Part shown: piece after piece, positions 28,866 through 37,946 of the stretch
How positions within the stretch are numbered: position 1 is the stretch's first letter
How the letters are laid out: every line of letters starts with the position of its first letter
DNA from: an uncultured Clostridia bacterium
Lineage (GTDB): Bacteria; Bacillota; Clostridia; Oscillospirales; CAG-382
Assembly: GCA_947628695.1 (NCBI GenBank)
Contig: CANRAV010000013.1
Location: 1-64,000, forward strand
Length of the DNA: 64,000 nt
Reading direction: 5' to 3'
Program-made: the position numbers and the translations under genes
The notes under the pieces: generated by a model
What the model saw: the letters and a program-made list of their open reading frames with translations, nothing else
Databases searched by the model: none
What the model was told of the DNA's origin: nothing

Positions 28866-28893
28866 ATTATATACAAAATTTGTATAATGTCAA
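28866..28893 (-). promoter_or_regulatory. Sigma-A promoter and palindromic operator for yitT
   Basis: On the minus strand TTGACA (28888-28893), 16 nt, TATAAT (28866-28871). The spacer itself is a palindrome, ATACAAA-A-TTTGTAT (28871-28885), filling the polymerase face. This arrangement suits a dimeric repressor that blocks RNA polymerase. The repressor is not identifiable here. Confidence 0.75.
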
Positions 28894-28949
28894 CAAATTT
28901 ATTGTGAAATAGTTTTGCAAAATGACGGTCAAAAAATTTAATGTAGTAC

Positions 28950-28978
28950 TTGAAAAAGACGACATTTTTTGCTAAACT
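28950..28978 (+). promoter_or_regulatory. Sigma-A promoter for the DUF1846 gene
   Basis: TTGAAA (28950-28955), 17 nt, TAAACT (28973-28978), about 32 nt upstream of the chosen GTG start at 29010. Confidence 0.65.
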
Positions 28979-29009
28979 GTAACAAAGTGTGAAAGAGGGG
29001 ATTTGTGGG

Positions 29010-30497
29010 GTGTCACGTCGCGGTTTCAACAACGAGCTTTACATAAAAAAGCAGTCGGAGAATATAAGCAAGCGCATTAAGGAGTTTGGCGGCAAGCTTT
29101 ACCTGGAGTTTGGCGGCAAGCTTTTTGACGATTACCATGCCTCGCGCGTGCTGCCCGGGTTTGTGCCGGATTCCAAGATACGCATGCTTTGCAGCATAGC
29201 GTCCGACGTTGAAATTGTCGTTGTGATAAGCGCCGAGGACATTGAAAAAAGCAAGGTTCGTTCCGACATCGGCATCAGCTATAACGAGGACGTGCTGCGC
29301 CTTATCGACGAGTTCCGCGACATGGGGCTGTACGTCGGCGGCGTGGTAATAACCAAGTACGCGTGTCAGCCCGCTGCGGACGCCTTTAAAAACAGGGTGG
29401 AGAAGCTTGGCATACGCGTGTACCTGCACTACCCCATAGACGGCTACCCCGTGGCGGTGTCCACGATAGTAAGCGACGAGGGCTTCGGCAAGAACGATTA
29501 TATAGAGACGACGCGTCCGCTTGTGGTTATGACGGCTCCCGGACCCGGCAGCGGCAAGATGGCGACCTGCCTTTCCCAGCTTTATCACGAGTACAAGCGC
29601 GGCATAAAGGCGGGATATGCGAAGTTTGAGACCTTCCCGATATGGAACCTGCCGCTTAAACACCCCGTCAACCTCGCCTACGAGGCGGCGACGGCGGATT
29701 TAAACGACGTCAACATGATAGACCCCTTTCATTTGGAGGCCTACGGCAGCACGGCGGTGAACTACAACAGGGACGTTGAGGTTTTCCCCGTTTTGAACGC
29801 CATTTTCGAGCATATAGAGGGCAAAAGCCCCTACAAGTCGCCCACGGATATGGGTGTCAATATGGCGGGCTTTTGCATAGAGGACGACGAGGCCGTGTGC
29901 GAAGCGGCGAAGGACGAGATAATACGGCGATACTTTGCCGCCCTTTGCGAAAAGAAGAAGGGGCAGGACAACGAAAGCGCCATACGGAAGATAGAGGTCA
30001 TAATGCGGCAGGCCGGCATCTGCGTTGAGGACAGGAGCGTCGTCCCTGCTGCGCTTAAGCGCTCGGAGGACACCGGCGGGCAGCCGGCGGTCGCCATAAA
30101 GCTTAACGACGGGAGAATAGTAACCGGCAAGACGAGCGAGCTTTTAGGTGCCGCAAGCGCCGCACTGCTTAACGCGGTGAAGGCTATAGGCGGCATAGAG
30201 AAGAAGCAGCTTCTCATAAGGCCGGAGGTTATAGAGCCGATACAGCGGCTGAAGCTTGGGCTTTTGGGCAACAAAAACCCGCGCCTGCACACGGACGAGC
30301 TGCTTATAGCCCTTACGATAAGCGCCACCGCAAACGAGGTGTCGCGCGCGGCTGCGGATTGCCTTTCGCTTCTCCGCGGGGCGGAGGCACATTCGACCGT
30401 GATACTTTCGCAGATAGACGAGGATATGTACCGCCGTTTGGGCATAAATCTGACCTGCGAGCCGAGATATCAAACAAACCGTCTGTTTCATAAATAA
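29010..30497 (+). CDS. DUF1846 family protein
   Basis: 495 residues. GTG 29010 chosen over 28989 because GAGGGG sits 9 nt before it and the family begins close to GFNNELYIKKQSENI. DUF1846 proteins are large cytosolic Rossmann-type proteins; PGPGSGKMATCLSQLYHE is a P-loop-like block and the DVNMIDPFHLEAYG and DMGVNMAGF blocks are typical. Reported structures suggest a nucleotide-binding enzyme, but no reaction is established. Confidence 0.93.
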   Translation: MSRRGFNNELYIKKQSENISKRIKEFGGKLYLEFGGKLFDDYHASRVLPGFVPDSKIRMLCSIASDVEIVVVISAEDIEKSKVRSDIGISYNEDVLRLIDEFRDMGLYVGGVVITKYACQPAADAFKNRVEKLGIRVYLHYPIDGYPVAVSTIVSDEGFGKNDYIETTRPLVVMTAPGPGSGKMATCLSQLYHEYKRGIKAGYAKFETFPIWNLPLKHPVNLAYEAATADLNDVNMIDPFHLEAYGSTAVNYNRDVEVFPVLNAIFEHIEGKSPYKSPTDMGVNMAGFCIEDDEAVCEAAKDEIIRRYFAALCEKKKGQDNESAIRKIEVIMRQAGICVEDRSVVPAALKRSEDTGGQPAVAIKLNDGRIVTGKTSELLGAASAALLNAVKAIGGIEKKQLLIRPEVIEPIQRLKLGLLGNKNPRLHTDELLIALTISATANEVSRAAADCLSLLRGAEAHSTVILSQIDEDMYRRLGINLTCEPRYQTNRLFHK

Positions 30498-30527
30498 AAA
30501 TGCAAAAGCTTTGAGGAAGGTCATAAT

Positions 30528-30543
30528 CCGCCGCACGCGGCGG
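30528..30543 (+). terminator. Small GC hairpin between DUF1846 and uraA genes
   Basis: CCGCCG-CACG-CGGCGG, 6 bp, followed by a weak U-run (TGTTGATAATATTATTTTTA). Either a poor terminator after DUF1846 or an mRNA-processing hairpin before uraA. Weak evidence. Confidence 0.35.
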
Positions 30544-30579
30544 TGTTGATAATATTATTTTTACGGAGGGCCACTTTTT

Positions 30580-31953
30580 ATGAAAATGGTTTACAACGTC
30601 AAAGATAAGCCTCCATTTGCAAGGCTTATTGTCTTCTCTGTCCAACAGCTTCTTGCGATAATGACGGCAACGCTTGTCGTGCCCGTCATTGTGGGGAACG
30701 GACTTAGTCCCGCTGCGGCGCTTGTGGGCGCCGGTGTAGGCACTATCGTTTACCTGCTGTTTACCAAGTTCAAAAGCCCCGTCTTCCTCGGTTCTTCCTT
30801 CGCGTTTATAGGCTCTATGACGGCGGCATTTGCGGGCGGCGTTTCAATGGCGCTGGGATACCTCGGCCTTATCATAGGCGCGGTTATGGCAGGCCTTGTT
30901 TACGTGCTTATCGCGCTTATCGTTAAGCTTGCCGGCGTCGGCTGGGTCAACAAACTGATGCCCGCCGTGGTTATCGGCCCGACCGTTGCCATAATAGGGC
31001 TTTCCCTTGCCGGCAACGCCATAGGCGACCTGCAGAACGGCGGTCTTAAGGACGCCGCAGGCGCTTCCGTCTGCTCGCCCTATGCGGCGATACTTGTCGG
31101 CATCTTCACGCTTGCCATCGTTATGATTTGTTCCACCTACGGCAAGAAAATGCCGAAGCTTATACCGTTTATAATAGGCATCCTCTCCGGCTATGCCCTT
31201 GCGGCAATTCTCACCGCGATAGGCAACGCCTGCAGCTTCGACGCGATAAAGATAATAGACTTCTCTAAGATAACCTCCGTGTTCAGCCCCGTTACGGTTG
31301 AAAGCTTCTTCGCGCTTCCGGACTTTGTGTTCCTGGACGCCTTCGGCTCGTTTAAAGAGCTTTCCGGCAGCTATATCGCATCCATTGCGGTTGCATACGT
31401 CCCTGTTGCCTTCGTCGTGTTTGCGGAGCATATAGCCGACCACAAGAACCTCTCTTCGATTATAGAGTCCGACCTGCTTGAGGAGCCCGGTCTCCACCGC
31501 ACCCTCCTTGGCGACGGCGTCGGCTCTATGGCGGGCGCGCTGTTCGGCGGCTGCCCCAACACCACCTACGGCGAAAGCGTCGGCTGCGTTGCGATAACCA
31601 AGAACGCGTCGGTTTACAGCATACTCGGCGCTGCGGTGCTTTCCATAATCGTGGCGTTCTTCACGCCCTTTGTCGCTTTTGTAAACTCCATCCCCTCCTG
31701 CGTGATGGGCGGTGTGTGCATGGCGCTTTACGGCTTCATCGCGGTAAGCGGCCTTAAGATGGTTCAGGGCGTGGATCTGAACAAGAACAGGAATCTGTTC
31801 GTTGTCAGCACCATCCTCATAGCGGGCATCGGCGGGCTTACCGTCTCCTTCTACGGCGGCAAGATAAACATAACCTCCGTCGCCTGCGCGCTTATCCTCG
31901 GCATACTTGCAAACCTTCTCCTGTCGGGCAAAAACGCAGACAAAGAAGAGTAA
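30580..31953 (+). CDS. uraA: Uracil/xanthine permease (NCS2 family)
   Basis: 457 residues, about 12-14 TM helices. The conserved NCS2 blocks FLGSSFAFIGS (substrate-binding half-helix), VVIGPTVAIIGLSLA, FAEHIADHKNLSS and GGCPNTTYGESVG are present, the last two being typical of UraA-type uracil:proton symporters. TACGGAGGGCC is the ribosome site. Confidence 0.92.
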   Translation: MKMVYNVKDKPPFARLIVFSVQQLLAIMTATLVVPVIVGNGLSPAAALVGAGVGTIVYLLFTKFKSPVFLGSSFAFIGSMTAAFAGGVSMALGYLGLIIGAVMAGLVYVLIALIVKLAGVGWVNKLMPAVVIGPTVAIIGLSLAGNAIGDLQNGGLKDAAGASVCSPYAAILVGIFTLAIVMICSTYGKKMPKLIPFIIGILSGYALAAILTAIGNACSFDAIKIIDFSKITSVFSPVTVESFFALPDFVFLDAFGSFKELSGSYIASIAVAYVPVAFVVFAEHIADHKNLSSIIESDLLEEPGLHRTLLGDGVGSMAGALFGGCPNTTYGESVGCVAITKNASVYSILGAAVLSIIVAFFTPFVAFVNSIPSCVMGGVCMALYGFIAVSGLKMVQGVDLNKNRNLFVVSTILIAGIGGLTVSFYGGKINITSVACALILGILANLLLSGKNADKEE

Positions 31954-31971
31954 AACACCAAAAAACCAAGC

Positions 31972-32007
31972 CGCCGCGTGCGAGAGAAGCACGCGGCGTC
32001 ATTTTTT
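31972..32007 (+). terminator. Rho-independent terminator after uraA
   Basis: CGCCGCGTGC-GAGAGAA-GCACGCGGCG followed by TCATTTTTT. The C39-like gene converges from the other side and may use the same stem. Confidence 0.88.
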
Positions 32008-32016
32008 GCATATTCG

Positions 32017-32994
32017 CTATTTTATCACGTAAACCGCCTTAAGCTTCCAGCCGGAGTCAAGCTCTGCCGCGTCGTAGAAGCGGCTTACTTCATTTACGTC
32101 GCTGCAGGCGGGGTCGTTCACGGCAAAATGCAGCCTGCCGTCTATGACCTTGTAGCCCGTCACGCAGATAAGGTGCCCGTGCGTGTAGGCCTGCGGCGCG
32201 TTGGTTATCTGCCCCGCTTCCGTGCGTATGGAAAACGCAAGCGGCGTACCGCACGCAAGGCAGTGCCTTGCCGCGTCGACGTCGTAGATGTCGAAATGCG
32301 CCTTAAAGCCGTTTTCGCCGGCGCAGGCGACGTTGAAAAGCCAGTTGCCGTAAATCCTCGCGCCGTAGTCAAAGCACTGCGCGGCGACGTCCTCTGTAGG
32401 CAGGCTCAGCCCCTTGTAGTCCATGCACATGGCGGTGGAGGTGGGGCTGCATATGATGTTCCCGATTTTCGGCACAGCCATCTGAGAGCGCGGCTTTACG
32501 TGAAGAAGCACCTCGTCGGGAAGCACCCTGCCGTCCACGGTGAAGTTCGGCTTTCCGTTGTGGGTCACGCCGAAGCGCACAAGGCGCGGGTCGCCGCTGC
32601 CGTCCTCGCCGGAGGTAAGCACGGCGCGCACAATGACGCTGTCCGTCTTACAGGGAAGCGTCAGCGTGTCCTCGTCCATAACGCCCTCGTCGGCTTTTCG
32701 GCTTTTGCTTGCGGGCTTTGTGCCCCACAGCCCGTAGGAGAAAAAGCCGCTGTAGCTGCCGTCCGGCTTTTTGTAGGACAAAAGCATCTCCACACTGCCC
32801 CCGAAACGGTAGCAGTTCCAGGATACAAGAAGCGTGTCACACTCCGGCACCTGTATGGGATTGGAGGTGTAAACGCCCCTGTCAGCGCCGTCAAGGCAAA
32901 GAAAGCCGCCCTCGACCTTTACACCTTCAAAGCTGCCCTCAAGGTGCGTTGCCTCGAAGGGAAGGGTTCTGTAAAAAAGTCCGTTTACGGTCAT
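32017..32994 (-). CDS. C39-like cysteine peptidase family protein
   Basis: 325 residues, no signal peptide evident. Residues 1-165 are beta-rich (SWNCYRFGGSVEMLL). The C-terminal half is a C39-like papain-type fold: nucleophile Cys in GNIICSPTSTAMCMDY, catalytic His in YTHGHLICVTGY, and NDPAC supplying the third residue. Likely a peptidase or amidase of unknown target. It overlaps the upstream isomerase-like gene by 4 nt and ends the serC-serA-isomerase run. Confidence 0.85.
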   Translation of the reverse strand: MTVNGLFYRTLPFEATHLEGSFEGVKVEGGFLCLDGADRGVYTSNPIQVPECDTLLVSWNCYRFGGSVEMLLSYKKPDGSYSGFFSYGLWGTKPASKSRKADEGVMDEDTLTLPCKTDSVIVRAVLTSGEDGSGDPRLVRFGVTHNGKPNFTVDGRVLPDEVLLHVKPRSQMAVPKIGNIICSPTSTAMCMDYKGLSLPTEDVAAQCFDYGARIYGNWLFNVACAGENGFKAHFDIYDVDAARHCLACGTPLAFSIRTEAGQITNAPQAYTHGHLICVTGYKVIDGRLHFAVNDPACSDVNEVSRFYDAAELDSGWKLKAVYVIK

Positions 32995-33827
32995 TGCTTC
33001 TTCTTAGCCTCAATTGCACTCACAAGGTACTTTCCCACAGCGCCCATCATGTGATAGGCGTCCCTTGCAAGCTCCTTCGGGAACTGCCGCACGAAAAAGC
33101 CCGCCTCAAAGGTCAAATCGCCTTCATAGCCGCTTTCGGCAAGGGCGGTGCATATAGCGTCCCAATCCAGCCCCTTGGTGTAGGGCAGGTTGTGGCAGTC
33201 GTGAACACGGTCGTTGTCGTGCACGTGCAGGGCGGAAAGACGCTTGCCGAACGCCTTTATAAACTCCGGCGCGCCTACGCCGTTTATCGAAGCGTGCCCT
33301 ATGTCCAAAAGCCCGGTAAAGCAGCTTCCGTCAAGCGAATCTATCAGCGCGGAAAGCTGCTCCGGCTTGGCAAAAAACGCCTCGCCTATAAGGTTCTCTA
33401 TCGCTATCTTCACGCCAAACTGCCTGCAGTACGGAGCAAGCCTTTCGAAAAACGCCTTGTTCTCCTCCAAATCGTTGCCGCCCGTAGGCTGCGGGTGCAT
33501 AACGACGTGCTTCGCGCCTAAAATCGCCGTCGCCTCTATTGCGCGCACAAGCTGCGGGAAGGTGGCTTCGTTGTACGCCGCGTCGCCCTTTTTAAAGGAG
33601 GGGAAGGGCGCATGCGTCTGGTTGAAGCAAATGCCGTTTTCCTCCGCAATGCGGCGGAAGGACGCCATGCGCTCCCGCCAGCCGTCGTGGTTCACGGGGT
33701 TGTCCTCACGCGTCAGGTCGAACATAGAGTAGTCGACCGCGTCAAAGCCGCACTCCGCCATAAGACGTATGGCTTCCTCTGTGCCGAAAAGTATGCTGCC
33801 GTAGTTGAATTCCGTAGAAAGCTTCAA
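32991..33827 (-). CDS. Sugar phosphate isomerase/epimerase family (TIM barrel, AP-endonuclease 2-like)
   Basis: 278 residues from TTG 33827 (AAGAAGG 8 nt upstream); the track's TTG at 33836 touches the ribosome site. Xylose-isomerase-like TIM barrel with metal-ligand blocks FNQTHAPFPS, KHVVMHPQP, IAIENL (Glu), LLDIGHASING, LHVHDND and LTFEAGF. Substrate unknown. 27 nt after serA on the same strand and overlapping the C39-like gene. Confidence 0.88.
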   Translation of the reverse strand: MKLSTEFNYGSILFGTEEAIRLMAECGFDAVDYSMFDLTREDNPVNHDGWRERMASFRRIAEENGICFNQTHAPFPSFKKGDAAYNEATFPQLVRAIEATAILGAKHVVMHPQPTGGNDLEENKAFFERLAPYCRQFGVKIAIENLIGEAFFAKPEQLSALIDSLDGSCFTGLLDIGHASINGVGAPEFIKAFGKRLSALHVHDNDRVHDCHNLPYTKGLDWDAICTALAESGYEGDLTFEAGFFVRQFPKELARDAYHMMGAVGKYLVSAIEAKKKQ

Positions 33828-33854
33828 AACAAACAACCTTCTTTATATTTTAAT

Positions 33855-35015
33855 TTAGAAAATTATAACCCGTCTTACGCCCTGTATGGCCTTTATTGCG
33901 TCCGCCGTCTCGGCAGGCACGCAGTCCTTGGTGTCAAGCACGCTGCACGCGTTTGCACCCTTAGAGCGGTTAAGCATGGATTCTATATTGACGCCCGCCT
34001 CGCTTACCTTGCCGGATATCTGCGAAACGATGTTGGGCACGTTCTCGTGCAGGACGAGAAGCCTGTGCTCGCACTGACGGGGCATCTCTATATTGGGGTA
34101 GTTTACGCTGTTCTTTATTATGCCGTTTTCGAGGAAACCGATAAGCTCGCTTGCTGCCATGCTTGCGCAGTTGTCCTCCGACTCCGGCGTGGAAGCGCCG
34201 AGGTGCGGCATGCACACGATCTTGTCGCAGTTTATTGTGTCGTTGGTCGGGAAGTCCGTCACATACGCGGCGACCTTGCCCTCTTCAATCGCCGCCTTGA
34301 GGTCTGCGGTGTTTACAAGGTCCGCGCGGGAGAGGTTCACAATCCTCACGCCGTCCTTCATAAGCGAAAAGCTGCGCGCGTTGAACATGCCGCGCGTGTC
34401 CTTTGTGGAGGGAACGTGAACGGTTATATAGTCGCACTTCTCAAAGATCTCGTCAAAGCTGTCTGCCTTTATTATCGCGCGGGAAAGGTGCCAGGCGTTG
34501 TCGACCGTGATGTACGGGTCGCAGCCTATTACCTTCATGCCGAGGCTGCTTGCGCAGTTGGCGACTATGCCGCCTATCGCGCCAAGGCCTATCACGCCGA
34601 GGGTTTTGCCCAAAAGCTCCGGCCCTGCAAAGGCGCTTTTGCCCGCCTCTACGGCCTTTGCAACGTCCTCCTCGCCTTCAAGGCTGTTCGCCCAGGCTAT
34701 ACCGCCGGAAACGTTGCGGGACGCAAGCAGCAGCGCGGCAACGGTAAGCTCCTTAACGCCGTTGGCGTTTGCGCCGGGCGTGTTGAAAACGACAATGCCC
34801 TCCTCCGCGCACCTGTCAACGGGTATGTTGTTCACACCCGCGCCCGCGCGCGCGATGGCGACAAGATTTTTGCCGAAGACCGTGTCGTGCATGGCGGCGG
34901 AACGGGCCATAACCGCGTCCGCCTCCTCTATATCGCAGCCGATGTTGTACTCTGCCACGTCAAACTTTTTAAGGCCTGCTGCGCCTATTTTGTTAAGCAG
35001 TGCTATGTTTTTCAT
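33855..35015 (-). CDS. serA: D-3-phosphoglycerate dehydrogenase
   Basis: 386 residues, the short SerA form. NAD-binding block GVIGLGAIGGIVAN, catalytic region (ARAGAGVNNIP, NLSRADLVNT, PHLGASTPESEDN) and a C-terminal ACT domain (LVLHENVPNIVSQISGKVSEAGVNIE) of the kind that can bind serine. First step of serine synthesis. Its start overlaps the serC stop by one base (TAATG). Confidence 0.94.
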   Translation of the reverse strand: MKNIALLNKIGAAGLKKFDVAEYNIGCDIEEADAVMARSAAMHDTVFGKNLVAIARAGAGVNNIPVDRCAEEGIVVFNTPGANANGVKELTVAALLLASRNVSGGIAWANSLEGEEDVAKAVEAGKSAFAGPELLGKTLGVIGLGAIGGIVANCASSLGMKVIGCDPYITVDNAWHLSRAIIKADSFDEIFEKCDYITVHVPSTKDTRGMFNARSFSLMKDGVRIVNLSRADLVNTADLKAAIEEGKVAAYVTDFPTNDTINCDKIVCMPHLGASTPESEDNCASMAASELIGFLENGIIKNSVNYPNIEMPRQCEHRLLVLHENVPNIVSQISGKVSEAGVNIESMLNRSKGANACSVLDTKDCVPAETADAIKAIQGVRRVIIF

Positions 35016-36094
35016 TATTTGTGCGCCCTTTCGAAATTCTCCATAAATTCAACAAGCTTGTCAACGCCCTCTGCCGGCATGGCGTTGTAGATGGATGCCC
35101 TCATGCCGCCGACGGAGCGGTGACCCTTCAGGTTGACAAAGCCCGCCTCTGCAGCCTCTGCGCAGAACTGCTTGTCAAGCTCTGCGTCGCCGGTGACGAA
35201 GCACACGTTCATAAGAGAGCGAAACTCCTTCACTGCGGTGGGTTTGAACAGCGACGACGAGTCGAGAAAGTCGTAAAGCACGGCAGCCTTCTTCTCGTTT
35301 ATCTTCTGCATAGCCTCAAGCCCGCCGAGGTTCAAGAGGTGGTCGTAAACAAGGCCGGCTATGTAAATCGGATAGCAGGGCGGGGTGTTGTACATGGACC
35401 CGTTGTCTGCCTGAACCTTGTAGTCCATGTATACGGGGCAGTCCTGCCTTGCAAAGCCCAAAAGATCCTCGCGCACTATCACAACGGTAAGCCCGGCAGG
35501 CGCCATGTTCTTCTGCGCGCCGGCGTAAATCATGCCGAAGCGGCTAACGTCCACGGGTGCGGAGAGGATGTACGACGACATATCCGCAACAAGCGGAACG
35601 TCGCCCGTGTCGGGTATGTAGTTAAAGGTGGTGCCGTATATGGTGTTGTTGTAGCAGATGTGCACGTAGTCCGCATCCTCCGAAAACGCCTCCTTCGGCA
35701 CGACGGGGACGGAAACGAAGTTTACGTCCTTGCCGGAAGCGACCACGTTGACCGTGCCGTACCTTTCCGCCTCCTTGGCGGCCTTGCCGGAGAACTGGCC
35801 GGAAACGATATAGTCTGCCTTGCCGGTCTTCATAAGGTTAAGCGGAACCGCCGAGAACTGAAGCGTTGCACCGCCCTGAAGGAACAGCACCTTGTAGTTG
35901 TCGGGAATATTCATAAGCTTCCTCAAAGAAGCCTCCGCGTCCTTGATTATCTTGTCGTAAACAGGCGAGCGGTGGCTCATCTCCATAACGGACATGCCGC
36001 TGCCCCTGTAGTCAAGCATATCGGCGGCGGCGATTTTGAGAACCGCTTCCGGCAGCATGGACGGGCCGGCCGAAAAGTTGTAAATTCTGCTCAT
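35015..36094 (-). CDS. serC: Phosphoserine aminotransferase
   Basis: 359 residues. Class V aminotransferase: YNFSAGPSMLPEAVL start, FLQGGATLQFSAVPLNL, PLBP Lys in YAGAQKNMAPAGL, and YNAMPAEGVDKLVEFM near the end. Converts 3-phosphohydroxypyruvate to phosphoserine. Starts the minus operon serC-serA-isomerase-C39-like. No serB is visible in the window. Confidence 0.95.
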   Translation of the reverse strand: MSRIYNFSAGPSMLPEAVLKIAAADMLDYRGSGMSVMEMSHRSPVYDKIIKDAEASLRKLMNIPDNYKVLFLQGGATLQFSAVPLNLMKTGKADYIVSGQFSGKAAKEAERYGTVNVVASGKDVNFVSVPVVPKEAFSEDADYVHICYNNTIYGTTFNYIPDTGDVPLVADMSSYILSAPVDVSRFGMIYAGAQKNMAPAGLTVVIVREDLLGFARQDCPVYMDYKVQADNGSMYNTPPCYPIYIAGLVYDHLLNLGGLEAMQKINEKKAAVLYDFLDSSSLFKPTAVKEFRSLMNVCFVTGDAELDKQFCAEAAEAGFVNLKGHRSVGGMRASIYNAMPAEGVDKLVEFMENFERAHK

Positions 36095-36130
36095 AATTAT
36101 TCCTCGTTTCTGTATATTTGTCTAACTTCA

Positions 36131-36159
36131 ATATTACTACTTTTTAAGCCGCCCGTCAA
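36131..36159 (-). promoter_or_regulatory. Sigma-A promoter for serC operon
   Basis: Minus strand TTGACG (36154-36159), 17 nt, TAATAT (36131-36136), about 37 nt upstream of serC. It is back to back with the sufC promoter. Confidence 0.7.
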
Positions 36160-36182
36160 TAGCTATATGGTCAAAAATTGTG

Positions 36183-36211
36183 TTGACACAGGCCAAAAAA
36201 ATTGGTATAAT
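36183..36211 (+). promoter_or_regulatory. Consensus sigma-A promoter for sufC-sufB
   Basis: TTGACA (36183-36188), 17 nt, TATAAT (36206-36211), both hexamers perfect, 63 nt upstream of the TTG start of sufC. Confidence 0.9.
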
Positions 36212-36273
36212 CACATATAGCAAAATTGGGGTATTATCTTTGTGCGGACATAAATCAGGAGGTCAAAAACACT

Positions 36274-36993
36274 TTGCTTAGATTTGACAGTGTATGCTAC
36301 AACGCGCCGGACGACGGCGCGGATATAATAAAGGGGCTCAGCCTTGACGTGAACGACGGCGAGATACTTGTCGTCACTGGGCCGAACGGCGGCGGCAAAA
36401 GCACGCTTGCAAGGCTTGCCATGGGCATAATACGCCCCGCGTCCGGGAGGATACTTCTTGACGGGGAGGACATAACCGAAAAGGGCATTACGGAAAGGGC
36501 ACGCCTCGGCGTAGGCTACGCTTTCCAGTCGCCGCCCCGGTTTAAGGGGCTTACGGTGAAGCGCCTTCTGTCGATAGCGGCAGGGGGAGAAGTGGACGAC
36601 GCGGAGTGCTGCCGTTACCTCTCCCGCGTGGGGCTTTGCGCGGCGGACTATTTGAACCGTTCGCTGGACGCAACGCTTTCCGGCGGCGAGCTTAAGAGGA
36701 TAGAGGTCGCGTCGCTGCTTATACGCGGCCTTCGCGTTGCCATTTACGACGAGCCGGAGGCAGGCATAGACATCTGGTCGTTCAACATGCTTGTAAACGC
36801 ATTCGCCACCCTCGGGCGGGAGAAAAGCGGCGCGCTTATGATAATTTCTCACCAGGAGCGCGTCATGCAGATGGCGGACAGGATTGCGGTAATTGCCGAC
36901 GGGACCCTTGCGGACGTGGGCGAGACAAAAAAGATGCTGCCTCTTCTAACGGACATATTCCGCAAGGACTGCATAAAGGCAAACGGCTGTTAA
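36274..36993 (+). CDS. sufC: Fe-S assembly ATPase SufC-like
   Basis: 239 residues from TTG 36274, preceded by AGGAGG; the track's start at 36226 lies in the leader. ABC ATPase: Walker A GPNGGGKST, Q-loop AFQSPPRF, signature LSGGELKR, Walker B AIYDEPEAGID, His-switch ISHQE. The FQSPPRFKG and LSGGELKR(I/R)E segments are SufC-type. ATPase subunit of Fe-S scaffold. Pairs with the gene 16 nt downstream. Confidence 0.9.
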   Translation: MLRFDSVCYNAPDDGADIIKGLSLDVNDGEILVVTGPNGGGKSTLARLAMGIIRPASGRILLDGEDITEKGITERARLGVGYAFQSPPRFKGLTVKRLLSIAAGGEVDDAECCRYLSRVGLCAADYLNRSLDATLSGGELKRIEVASLLIRGLRVAIYDEPEAGIDIWSFNMLVNAFATLGREKSGALMIISHQERVMQMADRIAVIADGTLADVGETKKMLPLLTDIFRKDCIKANGC

Positions 36994-37009
36994 GGGGGGC
37001 GAAGCAAAG

Positions 37010-37933
37010 GTGGAGAACAATCTTCTTTCGGGCGACATGCGCCTGCTTGACATAGTGGCTTCCATGCCCACGCTGCCCGGCGGCGCTTACAACGTGCGCA
37101 AAAACGGGCAGAAGGCGGCGCGCGCCGTTACCGAAAACATTGACATAGAAAGCAAGGCCGACGGCAGCGGCATAGACATAATAATAAAGCCGGGCACAAA
37201 AAGCGAAAGCGTGTATATACCCGTCATACTTACCGAAAGCGGGCTTGAGGAAAGCGTTGTAAACGACTTTGTGATAGGCGACGGGGCAGAGGTGGAGATA
37301 ATCGCCGGCTGCGGCATCTGCAACAGCGGCAGCTGCGGTAGCTCGCACAGCGGCATTCACACCTTCAAGGTCGGCAGGGGCTGCCGCGTCAAATATGTGG
37401 AAAAGCATTACGGAGAGGGCAGCGGCGACGCGGTTATGAACCCCTCGACCGTTATCATGCTCGGCGAAGGGTCGGTCTTCGACATGGAGACCTCGCAGAT
37501 ACGCGGCATAACCTCCACAAAGCGAAGCACCGTTGCGTACCTGTCGGCGTCGTCGCGCTTCAACATCTCCGAAAGGCTTGTCACGCACGCGTCGCAGGAG
37601 GCGAAGTCGGACGTAGAGGTGTTCTTAAACGGCAGGGACAGCAGCCTTCAAATCGTGTCGCGCTCCGTCGCGCGGGACAGCTCCGCGCAGGTTTTCCACC
37701 CGAAGGCGATAGGCAACGCGGCCTGCAGCGCGCATATACAGTGCGACGCCATCATAATGGATAAGGCATCCGTCGGCAGCATACCGGAGATAAAGGCCAA
37801 CAGCGCGGAGGCTTCGATAATACACGAGGCGGCCATCGGCAGGATAAACGGCGAGCAGCTTTTGAAGCTGCAGACGCTCGGCCTCAGCGCCGAGGAGGCA
37901 GAGGCCGTGATAATTGAAGGATTTTTGAGTTAA
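37010..37933 (+). CDS. SufB/SufD family Fe-S assembly protein, short form
   Basis: 307 residues from GTG 37010 (AAGGGGGGC upstream), well below the ~420-470 of typical SufB/SufD. The beta-helix core is present (VNDFVIGDGAEVEIIAGCGIC, HYGEGSG, STKRSTVAYLSASSRFNISERLV), and Cys residues cluster in CGICNSGSCGS. The last ~60 residues (VGSIPEIKANSAEASIIHEAAIGRI) are the conserved SufBD end. With SufC alone it makes a two-gene minimal SUF-type system (SMS-like). Confidence 0.88.
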   Translation: MENNLLSGDMRLLDIVASMPTLPGGAYNVRKNGQKAARAVTENIDIESKADGSGIDIIIKPGTKSESVYIPVILTESGLEESVVNDFVIGDGAEVEIIAGCGICNSGSCGSSHSGIHTFKVGRGCRVKYVEKHYGEGSGDAVMNPSTVIMLGEGSVFDMETSQIRGITSTKRSTVAYLSASSRFNISERLVTHASQEAKSDVEVFLNGRDSSLQIVSRSVARDSSAQVFHPKAIGNAACSAHIQCDAIIMDKASVGSIPEIKANSAEASIIHEAAIGRINGEQLLKLQTLGLSAEEAEAVIIEGFLS

Positions 37934-37946
37934 GCAGGGGTTTTAC

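Noticed and set aside
33612-35090. 492-residue plus-strand ORF
   Set aside because: Antisense to serA and the isomerase gene; a GC-codon-bias shadow.
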